Source: Ischnura elegans
Taxonomy: Eukaryota; Arthropoda; Insecta; Odonata; Coenagrionidae
DNA length: 64,000 bases
Assembly (NCBI RefSeq): GCF_921293095.1
Contig: NC_060248.1
Span: 14,340,744 to 14,404,743 of the forward strand
Reading direction: 5' to 3'
The notes beneath the pieces are model-generated. The model ran no database searches. It was not told where the DNA came from and saw nothing but the letters and a program-made list of their open reading frames with translations. Positions 1 through 11,758 of the stretch are shown piece after piece (the stretch's first letter is position 1; the number at the start of each line of letters is the position of its first letter). The position numbers and the translations under genes were made by a program.

Positions 1-79
1 TAATGTAGCCACTTCTCCTTAAAGGAGTCTTTCTTAATCGAAAAGCCATCAATTATTCATACAAATATAAATACAATAG

Positions 80-545
80 AAAGTGCATTATCGGCAATCT
101 ATAGGGCTCTCTGCCTGCGCTCGTGGGCTTAGAGCGACCCCTGGCTCTCCCCTCACGTCGGGGGAGTCAGGCGTTGTTTTGATGTTTTCGGCGTCGGAAT
201 GCGGGAGGTGAGGGGGGTGGGAAGAGGGTGCGGCCGTGACCACCGGAGATACCTCGGAGGAAGGAACCCTAGGGTCTGTGGAGGAGGGGGAGGGTGGGCA
301 ACCGACGTCGGAGCGGTACCTCGCACTCGTTTGTTCTTCTGCCATTGAGGGGCGGCGGCGAGGGTCAAAGGGCCGGCAGCAGCAGCAGCAGGTAGAGGCG
401 GCCCTTGCTGCATGCGAGGAGCAAAAACGCCACCGTCGAAAATATTTCAAAACAGCCCCTTCCCCTCTCTTCCTTCCTTCTGCTCCACCAATCGCCCTGG
501 GATGACTGCAGGCTGTCTTCCGCTGCACCGAGTCAGCGCTTCGGA
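80..545. other. GC-rich, CpG-bearing patch of unknown role
   Basis: A strongly GC-rich block with a (CAG)n-like run at 375-391 in otherwise AT-rich DNA. Frames are open on both strands (146 codons on -, 89 on +), as expected of GC-rich DNA, and no family is recognisable. It could be a promoter or first exon of a gene to the left, or of VKR itself. Confidence 0.3.
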
Positions 546-660
546 CGTTCTTGGCAACGCGACGGAATGATGTTTCGCATTAAATCGATGAAGTCATCGG
601 GGAGCCGGTTCAGATAACTGTGCCCTAAGGCATATGTACATGTGTATATAAATAAATACA

Positions 661-930
661 AATGGGTGTCCCGCAAGGAAGCGTAATCGGCCCTCTTTTG
701 TTCATTATATATGTAAATGACCCACGCTCCACAATTAGCGGTACATTCCTGACGACGCTGTCATCTATCGCGAAATCAGTGATCACTCTGACCACATTTA
801 CCCGTCAAATTCGGATCGCCCCACCGTCAGCGCCGCAAGTGGCGCCTTTAGTTAACTCATTTAAATGCGCCGCGGGTGACCACACATCCATTGTCCAACT
901 GAAGAACCCTACATTGCAATATTCGTAATT
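661..930 (+). pseudogene. Non-LTR retrotransposon reverse-transcriptase fragment
   Basis: The translation begins GVPQGSVIGPLLFIIYVND, the conserved RT motif of non-LTR retrotransposons. The frame then degrades before the FADD-type active-site region, so it is a broken fragment. Confidence 0.8.
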
Positions 931-1004
931 TTCATGTATACTCACAGATATAAAATGGCCAGATATTAAGCCTGGCAACCAGTTGACAATTTGTTTTCAA
1001 CTTC

Positions 1005-1165
1005 CACGTAAGCAGTACATAAGGGCCTTTCACAACGGGGCTTCCAACACTAACAATGCACAACACAAACATCCTGGATATGGACCACCAACACAGGCAG
1101 GACTCGAACCTGCGACCTTAAGTTTCATAGGCGAGGACTTTACCCAACCGAGGCCGGCAATTTTG
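1005..1165 (-). repeat. tRNA-derived SINE (family S-A)
   Basis: On the - strand a tRNA-like head has a GGTTCGAGTCC-type B box, preceded in + orientation by 'acacaaacatcc', which recurs in copies at 15044 and 52680. The end reads 'gaggccggc' as in the other copies. Confidence 0.6.
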
Positions 1166-1657
1166 TTTGTTTACATTTCGATCGCTGCGCCTTCTTCCGG
1201 ACATTAATGGTTGCGAAAACATCCGCAGGGTGGAAGTGGTGGCGCTGGTGGCAGCGACCGGAAATGAAAAGAAGAGCAATTGTGGTGGGAATTCCTTAAA
1301 TGAGTGGTCTACCCAATTCGGGTTCATTAGTCGTCTGCGGAACGAGAAGAGATATCACCTAGGTGACGATGTTATGAATCGCTCCATCGCGGGATCCAAA
1401 TGGCACTCCGTTTCCAACAACTTTTGCAGCAATATGGATGTCGCGTACTCAATGAGAGCCCATCCTTGCCTCAGAGGTATACATATTCATGTTCTATTGC
1501 GAATGCAGCCAAGATAATTTAACTCACGTATCATGATAAATGCTGGTTATGAATGAGCTTGCCCCATGCCAAACAAACGGAAGGTGGAGACACATGCGCA
1601 TGCATTCTCCCTTCCAATGGCGGGCTTGGGCAACATCCGGCTCGATTCCATCCACCA

Positions 1658-1974
1658 CACGGGCGTAACCAGCGGGGGTTGAGGGGCACAACTGCCCCCC
1701 CTAGAAGCGAAAATAAATTTAGTTCAAAACAAAAGTTATGAACAAATTTTCCTTTTGAAGAAAAATTTTATTAGTATAAGACATGGAACTAAAATAAAAA
1801 TCATTATTTTTTTCAAGCAAATAATTATAAACACTAATCATTTTGCTGCCATAATTCACTCAAAATGTTGGTTTCATTAACCTTTTCGGTGCATAAAAGT
1901 TACAACTTGAACGACCAAAGTTAGTTTTGCCCCCCCCCCCCCCCCCCCTAGTTTTGATTCAGGGTACGCCCATG
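1658..1974. mobile_element. hAT-like MITE with 8-bp TSD and a 19-C tract
   Basis: Terminal inverted repeats CACGGGCGTAACC and GGGTACGCCCATG, flanked by atccacca (1650-1657) and atccgcca (1975-1982), an 8-bp duplication with one mismatch. It contains an uninterrupted C run at 1930-1948. Confidence 0.6.
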
Positions 1975-2082
1975 ATCCGCCAAGTATTCCTGAAAGATTC
2001 CCTCTGAGCCCAAGCTTATCCCTTGGAGAATCATAACCAAGGGGAATGAATATAGACCGCCCCCTATCCATCCACTAGAAGT

Positions 2083-3640
2083 TTGATTAATATTGACACT
2101 TGATTTGCATTACAATCGGATTTCTAAAATTGTTTGCAGCGCAGCGATGGGTGCATAGCAATTTATATTATTTAAATAAATTATCACATGCAGCCATGAC
2201 TCCGATTGAAAGTGAAAATTTTTAATAATAAGACTAAACCAGTGGAGAGAGGAAATAAACCATTCGATTAGCGGACAAAATGGACTCGGAGAATTTTTTT
2301 CGTGATAAGTGAAAATGAACGAAGGAGGGAGGGAGTGAGTTTAGAAGAGAGGAGAGGCGATATAAAGGTGAGCGCTTGGTCAAGGAGAAATCCTGGGAAG
2401 AAGAGGCAGATGGAGTAGGGAATGCGAGTGAGTAGATTCTTAAGTTCAGCAGGAGTTACGGGCAGTCAGTAGTCGATATTAGGGTATTATGAAGTATTTT
2501 GAAATCCATTTTAAGTCAGAGGTTCTGCAGGTTAGATAAGGAGAGGGAGTACAGCACAGAATCAGAGGACATTTTGCGTAAAAGGGTACTTAATGCGTGA
2601 CTATATTTGCAAAGAAATGAGGGATACAAACAATGGATTTTTGAAAAGTCGGGGCTGACATGGACCAAATTAGGAAGCAATATGAAACTATTTTTAAAAG
2701 TTCACTCTTCACATTTACAATATAAATAGGAATACCATTGAATACTTATGAATTCGATAGATCACATCATCACGAGTATAAAATTCGGTAAATATTTGCG
2801 TACATGCCTAATAAATTTAATTACATAACCATGGCTGGGCAAAATATAGGCCGAAGAGTACTTGTAATGCAAAAATACCTTTGACTAGGGTATTTGAAAA
2901 ATAAACTAGAAAATAAGTATTTTAAATATATTTTTAAATAAAAAATGCATTAAAATGGAAACTGAGAGTTCATAAAAAATATAAACTGCATGGGCGTATT
3001 ATGGATTGTAGCAAACATGAAGAAAACTACTCTAACGAAAACGAATTTATTTCTGAAGCATGATGACACAGAGGTGTTATCAGAGCTACTTCAACAGTAA
3101 TTTTTTTATTTTAGAGTGGGAAAATGCCATAAATCTGCATTTGAAATACAAAATACAAGATACACTCAGGTCATGCATTTAAAATACCAAATACATATTA
3201 AAAATTTATTTCTAATGCGTATTTTAAAATACTTTTATTTGAAATAATGTCCAGCCCTGTATAAACTAATTTCGGCTGTCTGGAGAAATCTCCATTGTGG
3301 TATTCGTGCTCATAGGACTGTTTTGTGATGCGTTTGAAGGGCGTCGCACGTGTCGCACTGAGATTGTATCGGTATTTAGAGAAGACACATGAAAGACTGA
3401 TTGTAAGTGGTCTATCCTCATGCGGGTCATGGCTACTTCCTCTATCGTATCCGCCCTGGCTGACGAGCTTCATGACAATGCGTTGGGCTTCAGCAAGCCC
3501 CATGTATTCAAAGAGCATATTTATTTATTATGGTAAAAAAATCACATGGAAAATATTAGGAAAATATACTTCATAACCGATAGATTTAAGATGTCTTCTT
3601 TTCCCGCATTCATTAAGGTACTATTATACTTGCCAAGTTT
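2083..3640. other. AT-rich intergenic DNA, no supported feature
   Basis: No exon, TE protein or tRNA-like sequence recognised. It includes low-complexity 'aaaatac' stretches at about 2880-3245. Confidence 0.4.
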
Positions 3641-3845
3641 AGTTTGACCCGGATTCGGTAAAAATAGGCTTTCCATGTGCCTTTATTAACTTATTGTATT
3701 TGTGAATGCTAACTGCTGGAAACTGTTGGCATCTTATTACTCATGCATAAGTAAATCGCTAGCTACGCTAACTTTTGGTTTTTCTATGACTAACTAGTAA
3801 TTTTATTCACATGGTAGCATGTTCCTATCCATAGCGTCTCTTGTT
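3640..3845 (+). repeat. Dispersed repeat family R1 (partial copy)
   Basis: Shares ordered segments (ataggct...ttaataacttattgta...ctaacttttggtttttct...gtagcatgtt) with 9355-9850, 13060-13340 and 21835-22050. Confidence 0.5.
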
Positions 3846-3859
3846 CTCAGTAGCTCAAG

Positions 3860-5470
3860 CAATCTAAGCCTAGAAACGTAGCCGCCGAGTTTGTGCAGCA
3901 AGTACTATCAGGCTATCTCCTCCGTGCCTCTTAACGCAAGAGGTCACAGAAGACGCAATTCCCTCTGTGACACCCTGGAAAACGCCGTCATCCAACACTC
4001 CCACGCAGCCAGGACCCTTACCCTCCCATCCCCATCCAATGGAAGCGAATGCTCGCAAGCGAATAATAACAATACCCTGATCCCTTGTGTGCAGAATGGA
4101 TCGCGAGGAGCACGACCCCCGCCTCCGTTCCCACGACAACGCAGGGTGCTCGCAATTCCATTCTCTCCTCTCGCCCCAGTTACAGATTCCTCCGATGAGA
4201 GAGTGAGCGTGAGAAAGGTTGGGATAGGGAGGGCTTTATCCATGCGAAATTGTGCAGCTGACAATTTCTTCCTCTCAGGCGATACTTCGGTTTGAGGATA
4301 GAAAAAATAGACGGTAAATTGAATTACGAAGTGAATTTTCTGTGCAAATATCGTATTAATTAATATTATGAGGCATTACGTGTCTATACAGCGAAGTTTA
4401 CTCAATTTAACATACGATCGCTGTGATTTCGTAATAAGTGAGGTTAAATAAAAATAAAGTGGGGTGTAGCAGCCAGGTAAAAGGAGGCGAATACATCAGT
4501 CCCTTGAGGGTGCAATATCTCGTCACACATTAGAATAGAATAATACTGCGTAAACAGTTTTGTTTACAAGAAATTCTCCCACGTATTGAACTACGAACTC
4601 GATTGATTGGAATACTGAATTTATTAAAGTATATCCATTATAATATTATCTCAAATGGTCATTGCACCTCTCACTTGGTATTCTGCACTGAGGGCAGCAC
4701 TCGGTTACGATGGTAACCCGGGAGCGTGTGAACGGGACGTAGGTTGATACGATCGTCGGTACGAACGTAATTTAAACGGGAAACTTCGGTTAATTTATAG
4801 CCATTTTTTCTACGGACCGGCCATAAGTGTTTAAACAAGGAAAGCGAAACAAAAAAAGCGGATGATGCGTCTACCCTTGAATATGAATGGCAGTTCAGAG
4901 CGAGTAGGATTTTTTTTCTCGCGTGGTTGCGTGGGTGGACTAGAGCAGCATAGAGAGAGAGAAGGAGATGGAGTGTGTGTGTGAAGGAAGGATAAAGAGA
5001 GAGTGCGGAGAATAAAGAGAGGATTGGAAAGAGGGAGAGAATGGGTCGACCGACTTTCTCGAAAGAGAAAAGAGGATGAGATTTATGGGTTTGGAGCGGC
5101 CGTGGGAATGCAGCCGGGCCACATTCGCAAAAGGGAAGGCCCAATTGCGAATCCTCTCCCACCTCCTCCTTCCTTCATCCTTCTCGGCCGTCGTGACCTG
5201 GGACGATGAAAGAATTTTTGCACGTAGGCCCCCAAATTGTGGCGTTGGAGCGACTGCCGCTGACGCCATCTCATATTCCATCCGTCCACACATAAGTATA
5301 TTGAATGATATGTGGCGCGACAAGGCGGAAGTTATTAATATTAGCTATATAAGACAATGCAATATTTCCCATGAATTTATTTTCGCTCGATGCGTTTAGT
5401 TGTTACTGGAATATTCCTTAGAAATCCACTATTCAGAATTGAACATTTTTGAGAACCAAATTCTCATAAG
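3860..5470. other. Intergenic stretch with two GC/GA-rich patches, no supported gene
   Basis: Patches at about 3870-4290 and 4900-5300 give overlapping ORFs on both strands, biased by purine-rich (GA)n DNA near 4950-5090. No protein family is recognisable, so no gene is called. Confidence 0.4.
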
Positions 5471-5483
5471 TGTGAAGCTGACC

Positions 5484-6220
5484 TCATCTACATCTACATA
5501 AAACCCCGCAAGCCGCCTAAAAGGCGTGTGGCAGGAGGTGTTGGGACACCAGCCGTTTACAGCTAAAAAAAATGAAGTGCTCTAACGAGGTTGGGACTAG
5601 CGTTTATTAAAGTCCTTTATGATAATTATTATTTTTTTTCTCTTCTATTCTTGACCTTGTTTAATACATTTTATAATATTTCTTGGAGTTTAGACATGAA
5701 TAACATAACATCAATAAATATGTACAAAGTTAAGAGCCCTGAGGATGATTTAAAATAAATCGAAACGTTGGCTATAACTTGTTTTACATTGATCTAAACT
5801 CCAAGAAATATTATAAAAAAAGTCCTTTATGGTTCGGGGGAAAAACGAATTCCCATATCAATCCGTTCGGCAAAACATCTCTCTTAATTTATCGCTTCCA
5901 TCGGACCTGGAAATATAGTTTGGCTCTAATATTATGTTCCCTGTGTCGCTCTTAAAGATATCCATTCTCAATTGTTCAAGCAGTATAAGCGAAAGCGCGC
6001 AGCCTCCGAGTCTCCAGCGGCTCCCAGCCTAATTCGCTTAACATCTGGGTAACACTGTCTGTACGCCCGTAGCAGTTTTTGACGAAACGTGCAGCCTTCC
6101 TTTGTATTTTATTCAGTTCGCGGATTAAGTCTTTCTGCACAGGATCCCATACGCTCGCTGCATATTCAAGGTGCGGTCGGACGAGAGCGAAATAGTACCT
6201 TATGTTGTTTATCACGAGAA
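5484..6220 (-). mobile_element. LINE 3' end (family L-A), interrupted by a younger insertion
   Basis: The - strand encodes YFALVRPHLEYAASVWDP, then IQRKAARFVKN, the C-terminal part of a CR1/L2-like RT ORF, intact for 79 codons at 5976-6215. Downstream a conserved 3' UTR ends in GTAGAT repeats (5484-5499 on +). It is split by the 200-bp insert at 5621-5820. Confidence 0.8.
5621..5820. mobile_element. Penelope-like hairpin insertion with target-site duplication
   Basis: Flanked by identical agtcctttat (5611-5620 and 5821-5830). Contains 26-bp inverted repeats 5669-5694/5793-5818 and a central CCTGAGGATGAT...ATCGAAACGTTGG motif. The related LINE copy at 22919-23250 lacks this insert at the corresponding position, which confirms insertion. 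Confidence 0.75.
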
Positions 6221-6512
6221 AAACTGTGTTTGAACTTCCGCTAAATTTTCCTTTTGCTCATCTGTCGTCAGTCATCAATACGACGAATGGTTTACCGCAG
6301 CTCAACGCCCAAATCTCTTATCAGCTAATGTAATCGAACTACTATAATTATTATGGCTCACGTCCTTCATCGCTTGATCCACGTATCTAATCCTATCTCT
6401 CCCTCTGCTGCTCTTCCGCGAACTTGTACTACGACGATTACAACCGTCAGACCATCAAATCTCATGATGTGGCCACGTTTCCTTTTCTTCCACTCAGGGT
6501 TTCGGAAGAATA

Positions 6513-7146
6513 GGGTGGTTTCCCATTATTTTTTATTGCCTGAATCGAACGATTATTACTCCTGGAGTACCCATTTCACGCTCTTAGATTTTCGAATGAC
6601 GATATCTATTTTTCGCGATTAAACGAAAAGTGAAAATTTTCAAGCGCGCGAAAACGCGACGGCCAAGTAGGAATGACGGGAAAACTCCGTGTGACGTCGT
6701 TCTGGTTCCCGCTGCCGCAAGTGAGGTGACCTTGAGGCGAGACTTGAGCGCTGATACGACGCAGGCTGCTAGCAGGTAGCGCTTGGCTTAAATATGGATT
6801 ATTACTACCTTACCAAACGAAGGAAACTTTCCGACCTTAGACTATTTTAATAAGTGATTATTAAGAGATGTTTCCCTGAGCTCTGTGCATCATGCATGCA
6901 TTGGTAATCTCAGACGATGTAAAACTCCTATCCTCTCGTGTATAAACTAGGTCCCTGTGACGTCACGTGGAGTGGAATCGCATGGGCGCCAATCTGGCCT
7001 TTTTCAAATGAGGTTAAAATTTACCATTGCCATTCGTCTAAACTGGGATTTCTAAAACTAAATAATTTGTATATTATGAAAACCCTAATGGTGGGTAACG
7101 AATGGCAATCAATGCATTTCGTTTTCTTTGATGAAGGAAACTACCC
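6513..7146 (+). mobile_element. TA-flanked MITE (family M1), copy 1
   Basis: Ends GGGTGGTTTCC and GGAAACTACCC, with TA on each side. Strongly similar along its length to copies at 16348, 40208 and 55904. TIR and TA flank suggest a Tc1/mariner-type non-autonomous element. Confidence 0.75.
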
Positions 7147-7349
7147 TATTTTCCCTCTTACCCTTCTCAGAATTCACACGCTCTTACTTTGTGCTAAACT
7201 ATCTTTATAACAGCTTCGGGAAGGAACAAATATACAAAATTTTCGCACATATGGATAGTGAACTTGCATGTCCACCAACAAGAGACCTAATTTGGGGTAA
7301 ACTCCCAATCAGCTTAAGGTTGGAAGGCGATATTTGGTGGAACTTGTTG

Positions 7350-7436
7350 ACAGGAAACATAATGAAGATACACTTTTGTATGTTCCACAAGAGTCTTGTG
7401 GAACATACAAAAGTGTATCTTCATTACGTTTCCTGT
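7350..7436. repeat. Near-perfect inverted repeat, 43-bp arms, 1-base loop
   Basis: Arms 7350-7392 and 7394-7436 pair with one mismatch around G7393. The arms include 'acttttgtatgttcc' and its complement. Confidence 0.9.
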
Positions 7437-7789
7437 AAACTCCCAATATTTTTAGTGGGGTATTTTGTACCCTTAGCGGCATTTCTGCACATGTTACTGA
7501 AATTCAACTTCAAAAAATTGTCAAGCTTGTGTTTCCTCATGAAAATGGACGTTTTGATGGTTGACGAAACATAAGCCGCTATCCTAGTCCGAGCGCAGTC
7601 ATCAAAATCTGAGCTCATCATAGAATACCCCAAGTACTTAATGATGACCAAGGGAACTGGGAAATGAAGTGAAAGTGTTTCGTGGACTTTTAACTCCTGT
7701 TTTTATATTCAAATCATGAATCATGGAAGAAGACTTGCAGAGGTCGTCCAACTATCCCCACGTAAAAATTAAATCATCGGCTTTAAACA

Positions 7790-8150
7790 AATTTCAAATG
7801 AGAGCCATGAGTAGGGACAGAACTTAATCTGAGAAAAAGCATTGCGGTAAATTTCTCGCGTGGGTCGTCCAACAATCTCCATGCACATGTTGCGGATGGT
7901 GGTGTCAACGTAAAGGAGTCAGATGAAGTGAAGTATCTGAGTGTTACGATAACTTCGAACTCACCGTGGGTAACAAATATAAGAAATATTTGCGGCACAG
8001 CCCTGAATGAACTAGGTTACTTCAAGCGTGTTCTAGGGAGAAATTCGCACGAAAAAGTAAAAGAGAGGTGCTATTTCGCACTCGTCCGACCAAATCTCGA
8101 ATATGCAGCGAGAGAATGGGATCCGACGCAGAAAGACATAATCTGTTGTC
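7790..8150 (+). mobile_element. LINE fragment (family L-A)
   Basis: The + translation reads VKYLSVTITSNSPW, then KERCYFALVRPNLEYAA and DPTQKD, matching the fragments at 5976-6215 and 58707-58997. No start or stop context remains. Confidence 0.75.
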
Positions 8151-8300
8151 ATCATTAGTCAACAATCCTAGGATAGGTTTGACGCAGCTCTCCATTCCTC
8201 TGACCTTTTCATACTGGCACATTCCTTCTAATTTACATCCTTCATAACCTGACGGCCCCACGGACGGAGTTACGTACGACAGGTGATAAAGGTTGAAAAA
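8140..8300 (-). repeat. RTE-like LINE 3' fragment (family L-C)
   Basis: 'gtcaacaatcctagga...ttgacgcagctctccat' is shared with the 3' end of the family at 35895-36330. Confidence 0.55.
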
Positions 8301-8639
8301 GAGAAAAAATACATCACTTTGAAAAGAGTAGCGGATAGGAGAGCGGAATGGAGAGCTGCTCCAAAACAATCTAATTGCCTTACGATAATTATGTTGATGA
8401 ATAATCCATTAGTTTTTATTTGTAAAGCTGAACACCTTCAAACGTTTTGACGAATAGTTCAATTATCTGTTTCAATAAAAATGAATTCCGCGATAACTAA
8501 GCGAATAATTAAAAAGATATCCATGAGTAAATCTATTGCTTGAATGTAAATGGAAGATGGGTCACTTATCGTATGACACCTGAGCTGTGCAGCTCACAAT
8601 GCAAATGCCTTATTTCCTAGGATAAAAAATGCGGAGTAA

Positions 8640-8795
8640 CGACGCGGAACACCGGTTGCTTGAAGAAAGATCTGGTGGTCTCCCGCCGAATACTCTGAAT
8701 AAGATTTTCTCGGGTTAACAACTGGGTGAGGTTCTCTCCAACTTTTCGAGGTTCGACGCGTTCCTCATCACCATCAAATGGTTCTGGTGCCATAC
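8640..8795 (-). repeat. Penelope-like hairpin motif element
   Basis: The complement carries GATGGTGATGAGG...CCTCGAAAAG and a 'gagaacctcaccc' segment shared with 26500-26640. 'cttgaagaaagatct' opens both copies. Confidence 0.45.
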
Positions 8796-9354
8796 CGCTG
8801 GCCTGTTTTAATCGTAGTTGTGGCTTCGTCCCATTGGTTGGCTCCGAATTTCGACCTCAAATAGTTTCCAGCACTTGCACCCAAGTATTGCTAAGCGCGC
8901 CCCCGGTGTCTTCTTATTCACGGAGAAAACCAAATTCACCAGTTGCTTGGTTTGCGACCTCCACCGGTCAATAATTAAAGTGAGTGGGGCCAGTTTTAAA
9001 GATTTTAACAACTTCAGCACATTTTTTGCCACCCAGCCAGTCGCATGCTTCCGTGTTGCCTTCACCGACTAACTGAATTCAAGTTTCGGAGGAGGTCACG
9101 TTGACTAAGCTGACTTCCGCCTATCGCGACATCGGGCGAGGACCCCAGAACTTGCCGTCGACAAGCATTCGCTAATTCAGTCAGAAGAGAGAGGCCTACA
9201 AGCGGTCGCGAAAACGAACTCTCTGTGATGGCCTAAGTGTGAGTGTGCGAGATAGGTACATATAGAGAGAGCGATAGCATATCCCGAACATTCCCTATTG
9301 TGTTCCACGAATTTTCCGAAATCATCCGACTGATATTCAAGATAGTCATAGAAC

Positions 9355-9850
9355 ACCTAATTATTGTTGCAGAAACGATCACATGAATAAGATTAGGGGA
9401 TCAGACTGCACAGACGGCAGATTTACGATGTCGTTTTATCCGCGTGTAACAAGGGACCATACTAAATTGCTATAGGTTAGCTCTAGGATAGCTTGACTCG
9501 GACTATATAGAATAGGCTCTCCGTGTGTAGTTAATCACTTATTATATTCGTAAATTTTAACTCTCTGCATGTATTTTTGGCATGTTATAACTCATACATG
9601 AATCACATACTACGCTAAATTTTCCCTCTTCTATTCCTAACGAGCACGTTTTTCAATAAACTCGATTGTTTCAGGGTTAACTTTGTGAAAATCCATTGTA
9701 AACAATAAAAACGTATGGTAATTTTTATTGTTTATTGTTGGGCACGTTTTTAATTGAGGCGAGAATGAGTGCTGCATGACTAGTGTGGAGTCAACCCATG
9801 CCACATATCCTGGCAGCGGTGGCTCGCATGATACCTCATAGATGTAGACT
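9355..9850 (+). repeat. Dispersed repeat family R1 (longest copy)
   Basis: Contains 'acgatcacatgaataagatta' matched at 21862 and downstream segments matched at 3640 and 13060-13340. It is immediately followed by LINE family L-A 3' sequence, so R1 may be an inner part of a larger element. Confidence 0.5.
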
Positions 9851-9859
9851 ACCTAAGGG

Positions 9860-10035
9860 ACTGAACTGAGGCGGGCAGCCGAATGACCGTCGATCTTTCA
9901 GAGCGATGCGGAGAGCATCATTTAAGAACCCTAACGTATTTCCTAGTCCAACTGGAACGATGGATTGAGGGAGATATTTTCCGAACGGATAGGTATGGGA
10001 ATTCGCTTTACCTCCGAGCAATAAAGGACTTCAAT
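9860..10035 (+). mobile_element. LINE 3' UTR fragment (family L-A)
   Basis: Complement of the region found at 5830-5960: 'attttccgaacgga', 'tatgggaattcg' and 'aaaggactt' occur in matching order. Confidence 0.65.
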
Positions 10036-10039
10036 ATAT

Positions 10040-11089
10040 ATATGCTAGGCGGGTCTTCGTTGGAGAATTTCCTTTTTTATATGTAAATTGTTTGTGTCCG
10101 CTGTATGTGGATGGAATTTATTGAATGCATACTTATTAGCATTTTCTGCGGAATTCATACACACATGAGTGAAAAAAAGAAAACAAAACTAGACACGAAT
10201 GGGTGGTATTGCAACAGTTGTGCCGCGGGTTAAGCAGTGGGTCTAGGTTCGTCGGAATTATTGGGCGCCAGTACGGGATGCTGAGCAAAAGAGAAAAATT
10301 ATTGCTCCCGTACTCGGAATTATACCAACTACCCTGTAGGGGAAAGTAATTCCCTCAGTAAGTTGGGAGGATCGCGCTAGCGACCAAACCACTCCCTTTT
10401 CATCACCGGGAATATGGGGAAGGGAGTTGGGAGCGGTGCTCGGCCGCTATAGCAGCTACGTCATCATCTGATGCCGTATCTAGCAGTAGTGAGGTTTCTG
10501 GATATGACCCTCGGTGACGGAGTAGTGTTCAGGGCCGAGAGGACTCTCAGCAATCTTCCTTTTACGGGGAAATTAAATACAATTGAAAAAAATGTAAAGT
10601 TGCATCCAAAATGAATCTAATGAATTGAATCTATTTGTAATCATAATTTTTCATTACTATTCCACGGGATAGAAAGCAATGAGAATAAAAGAATTTTTCT
10701 GTGTTCATCGCTGCGCTGGGGATATTTTGGAGACCCGATAAAGAAGCGAGCAAATTGGCAGCATAAATCATGCTTCACAGCACTGGCACCTCCGATGTCC
10801 TTTTGTCCCCCTTGTGTCTGAACTGAGAGCGACCTGCCCACTCGAAGGATCGCATCTACCAAGAATGGGACGAGAGTGGGTCCGACCGCGAAGACCTCGA
10901 TTCATCGCTAACGTAATGATAGACATCATTTGCCAATACGTGAGTGGTTGATGGCCTGATATTAACTGTATAAACAGGAAATTTAAGGATACGCTTTACT
11001 CGTGCTCTCGACTGGTCGCATGTCGCCTTTTTTCGAAGAATACTATTTGCAGGAAACTTTATTTTCCAAATTCTGTCACAATCGAAAAA
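10040..11089. other. Intergenic, no supported feature
   Basis: A moderately GC-rich block at 10200-10560 ('agtacgggatgctgag' and its near complement 'ctcccgtactcgg') looks repeat-like, but no family is recognised. Confidence 0.35.
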
Positions 11090-11758
11090 CAGGGTTTCCC
11101 ACTCAACCGTGAAAACCTTAAAACAGTGAATAAGCCGTGAATTTCGTCTACCGTGAAAAAAACTGGAAATAGCCGTGAATTTCGTCATAAAACCGTAGAA
11201 ATCTCTCAAACATGATTGTAGAACTACGATAGACGGATTAATAGAAAAAAATGGATATTTCAATCACGTTTCAAGGCCGAGTCACGTGCAGATGCTGTCC
11301 ACGCATTTACCTGCACACGTGGATTCGAAAGTGCAACTATCTATTAATTGGTCCGTGTGTGCCATGACAGCACATTGACCTTAAGCCTGCGATTGGAAGA
11401 CGTTAATCCTGGCAAAAAATCAGGCACTTCTTCACTTCCCTGCCACTCTGCTCTCTTCATTTTCCCACTCTCACCCTTTTAGCCGGACATGAATTTTGCT
11501 AACGATAGGTGACGTCATGAGAGATAGCACTGTCATTGCTCCGTTTGCATTCAAGGCATCTCTCGCGTTCGTTACATTTTTAGTTAACGTGCAGCCGATG
11601 AATCGTACGTGATCAATATTTCTGTCTAAAATGCCCTGCATTTTCTAATCGACAAACAATAAATCTACAAACCGTGAATTTGATGACATTTTGACCGTGA
11701 AAACCTGGAAAAAACAGTGAATTTTATACAGTATACAGTAGTTAGAGTGGGAACCCTG
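11090..11758. mobile_element. Putative hAT-like element with subterminal repeats
   Basis: Ends CAGGGTTTCCCACTC and GAGTGGGAACCCTG are inverted and of hAT type. Subterminal 'accgtgaaaacc' and 'gtgaatttcgtc' motifs recur at both ends (11105-11205 and 11672-11730). No clean TSD is visible. Confidence 0.5.

Noticed and set aside
88-528. 146-codon ORF on the - strand overlapping an 89-codon + ORF
   Set aside because: GC-rich DNA keeps several frames open at once; low-complexity Cys/Ser/Pro protein with no domain.
4671-5399. Overlapping ORFs of 107-163 codons on both strands
   Set aside because: Caused by (GA)n/(CT)n composition; no domain and mutually overlapping.
6938-7210. Shared short ORF across M1 MITE copies (DEGNYPI text in three copies)
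   Set aside because: Interrupted at different places in each copy, covers the TIR itself and has no family match; treated as chance conservation of DNA, not protein.
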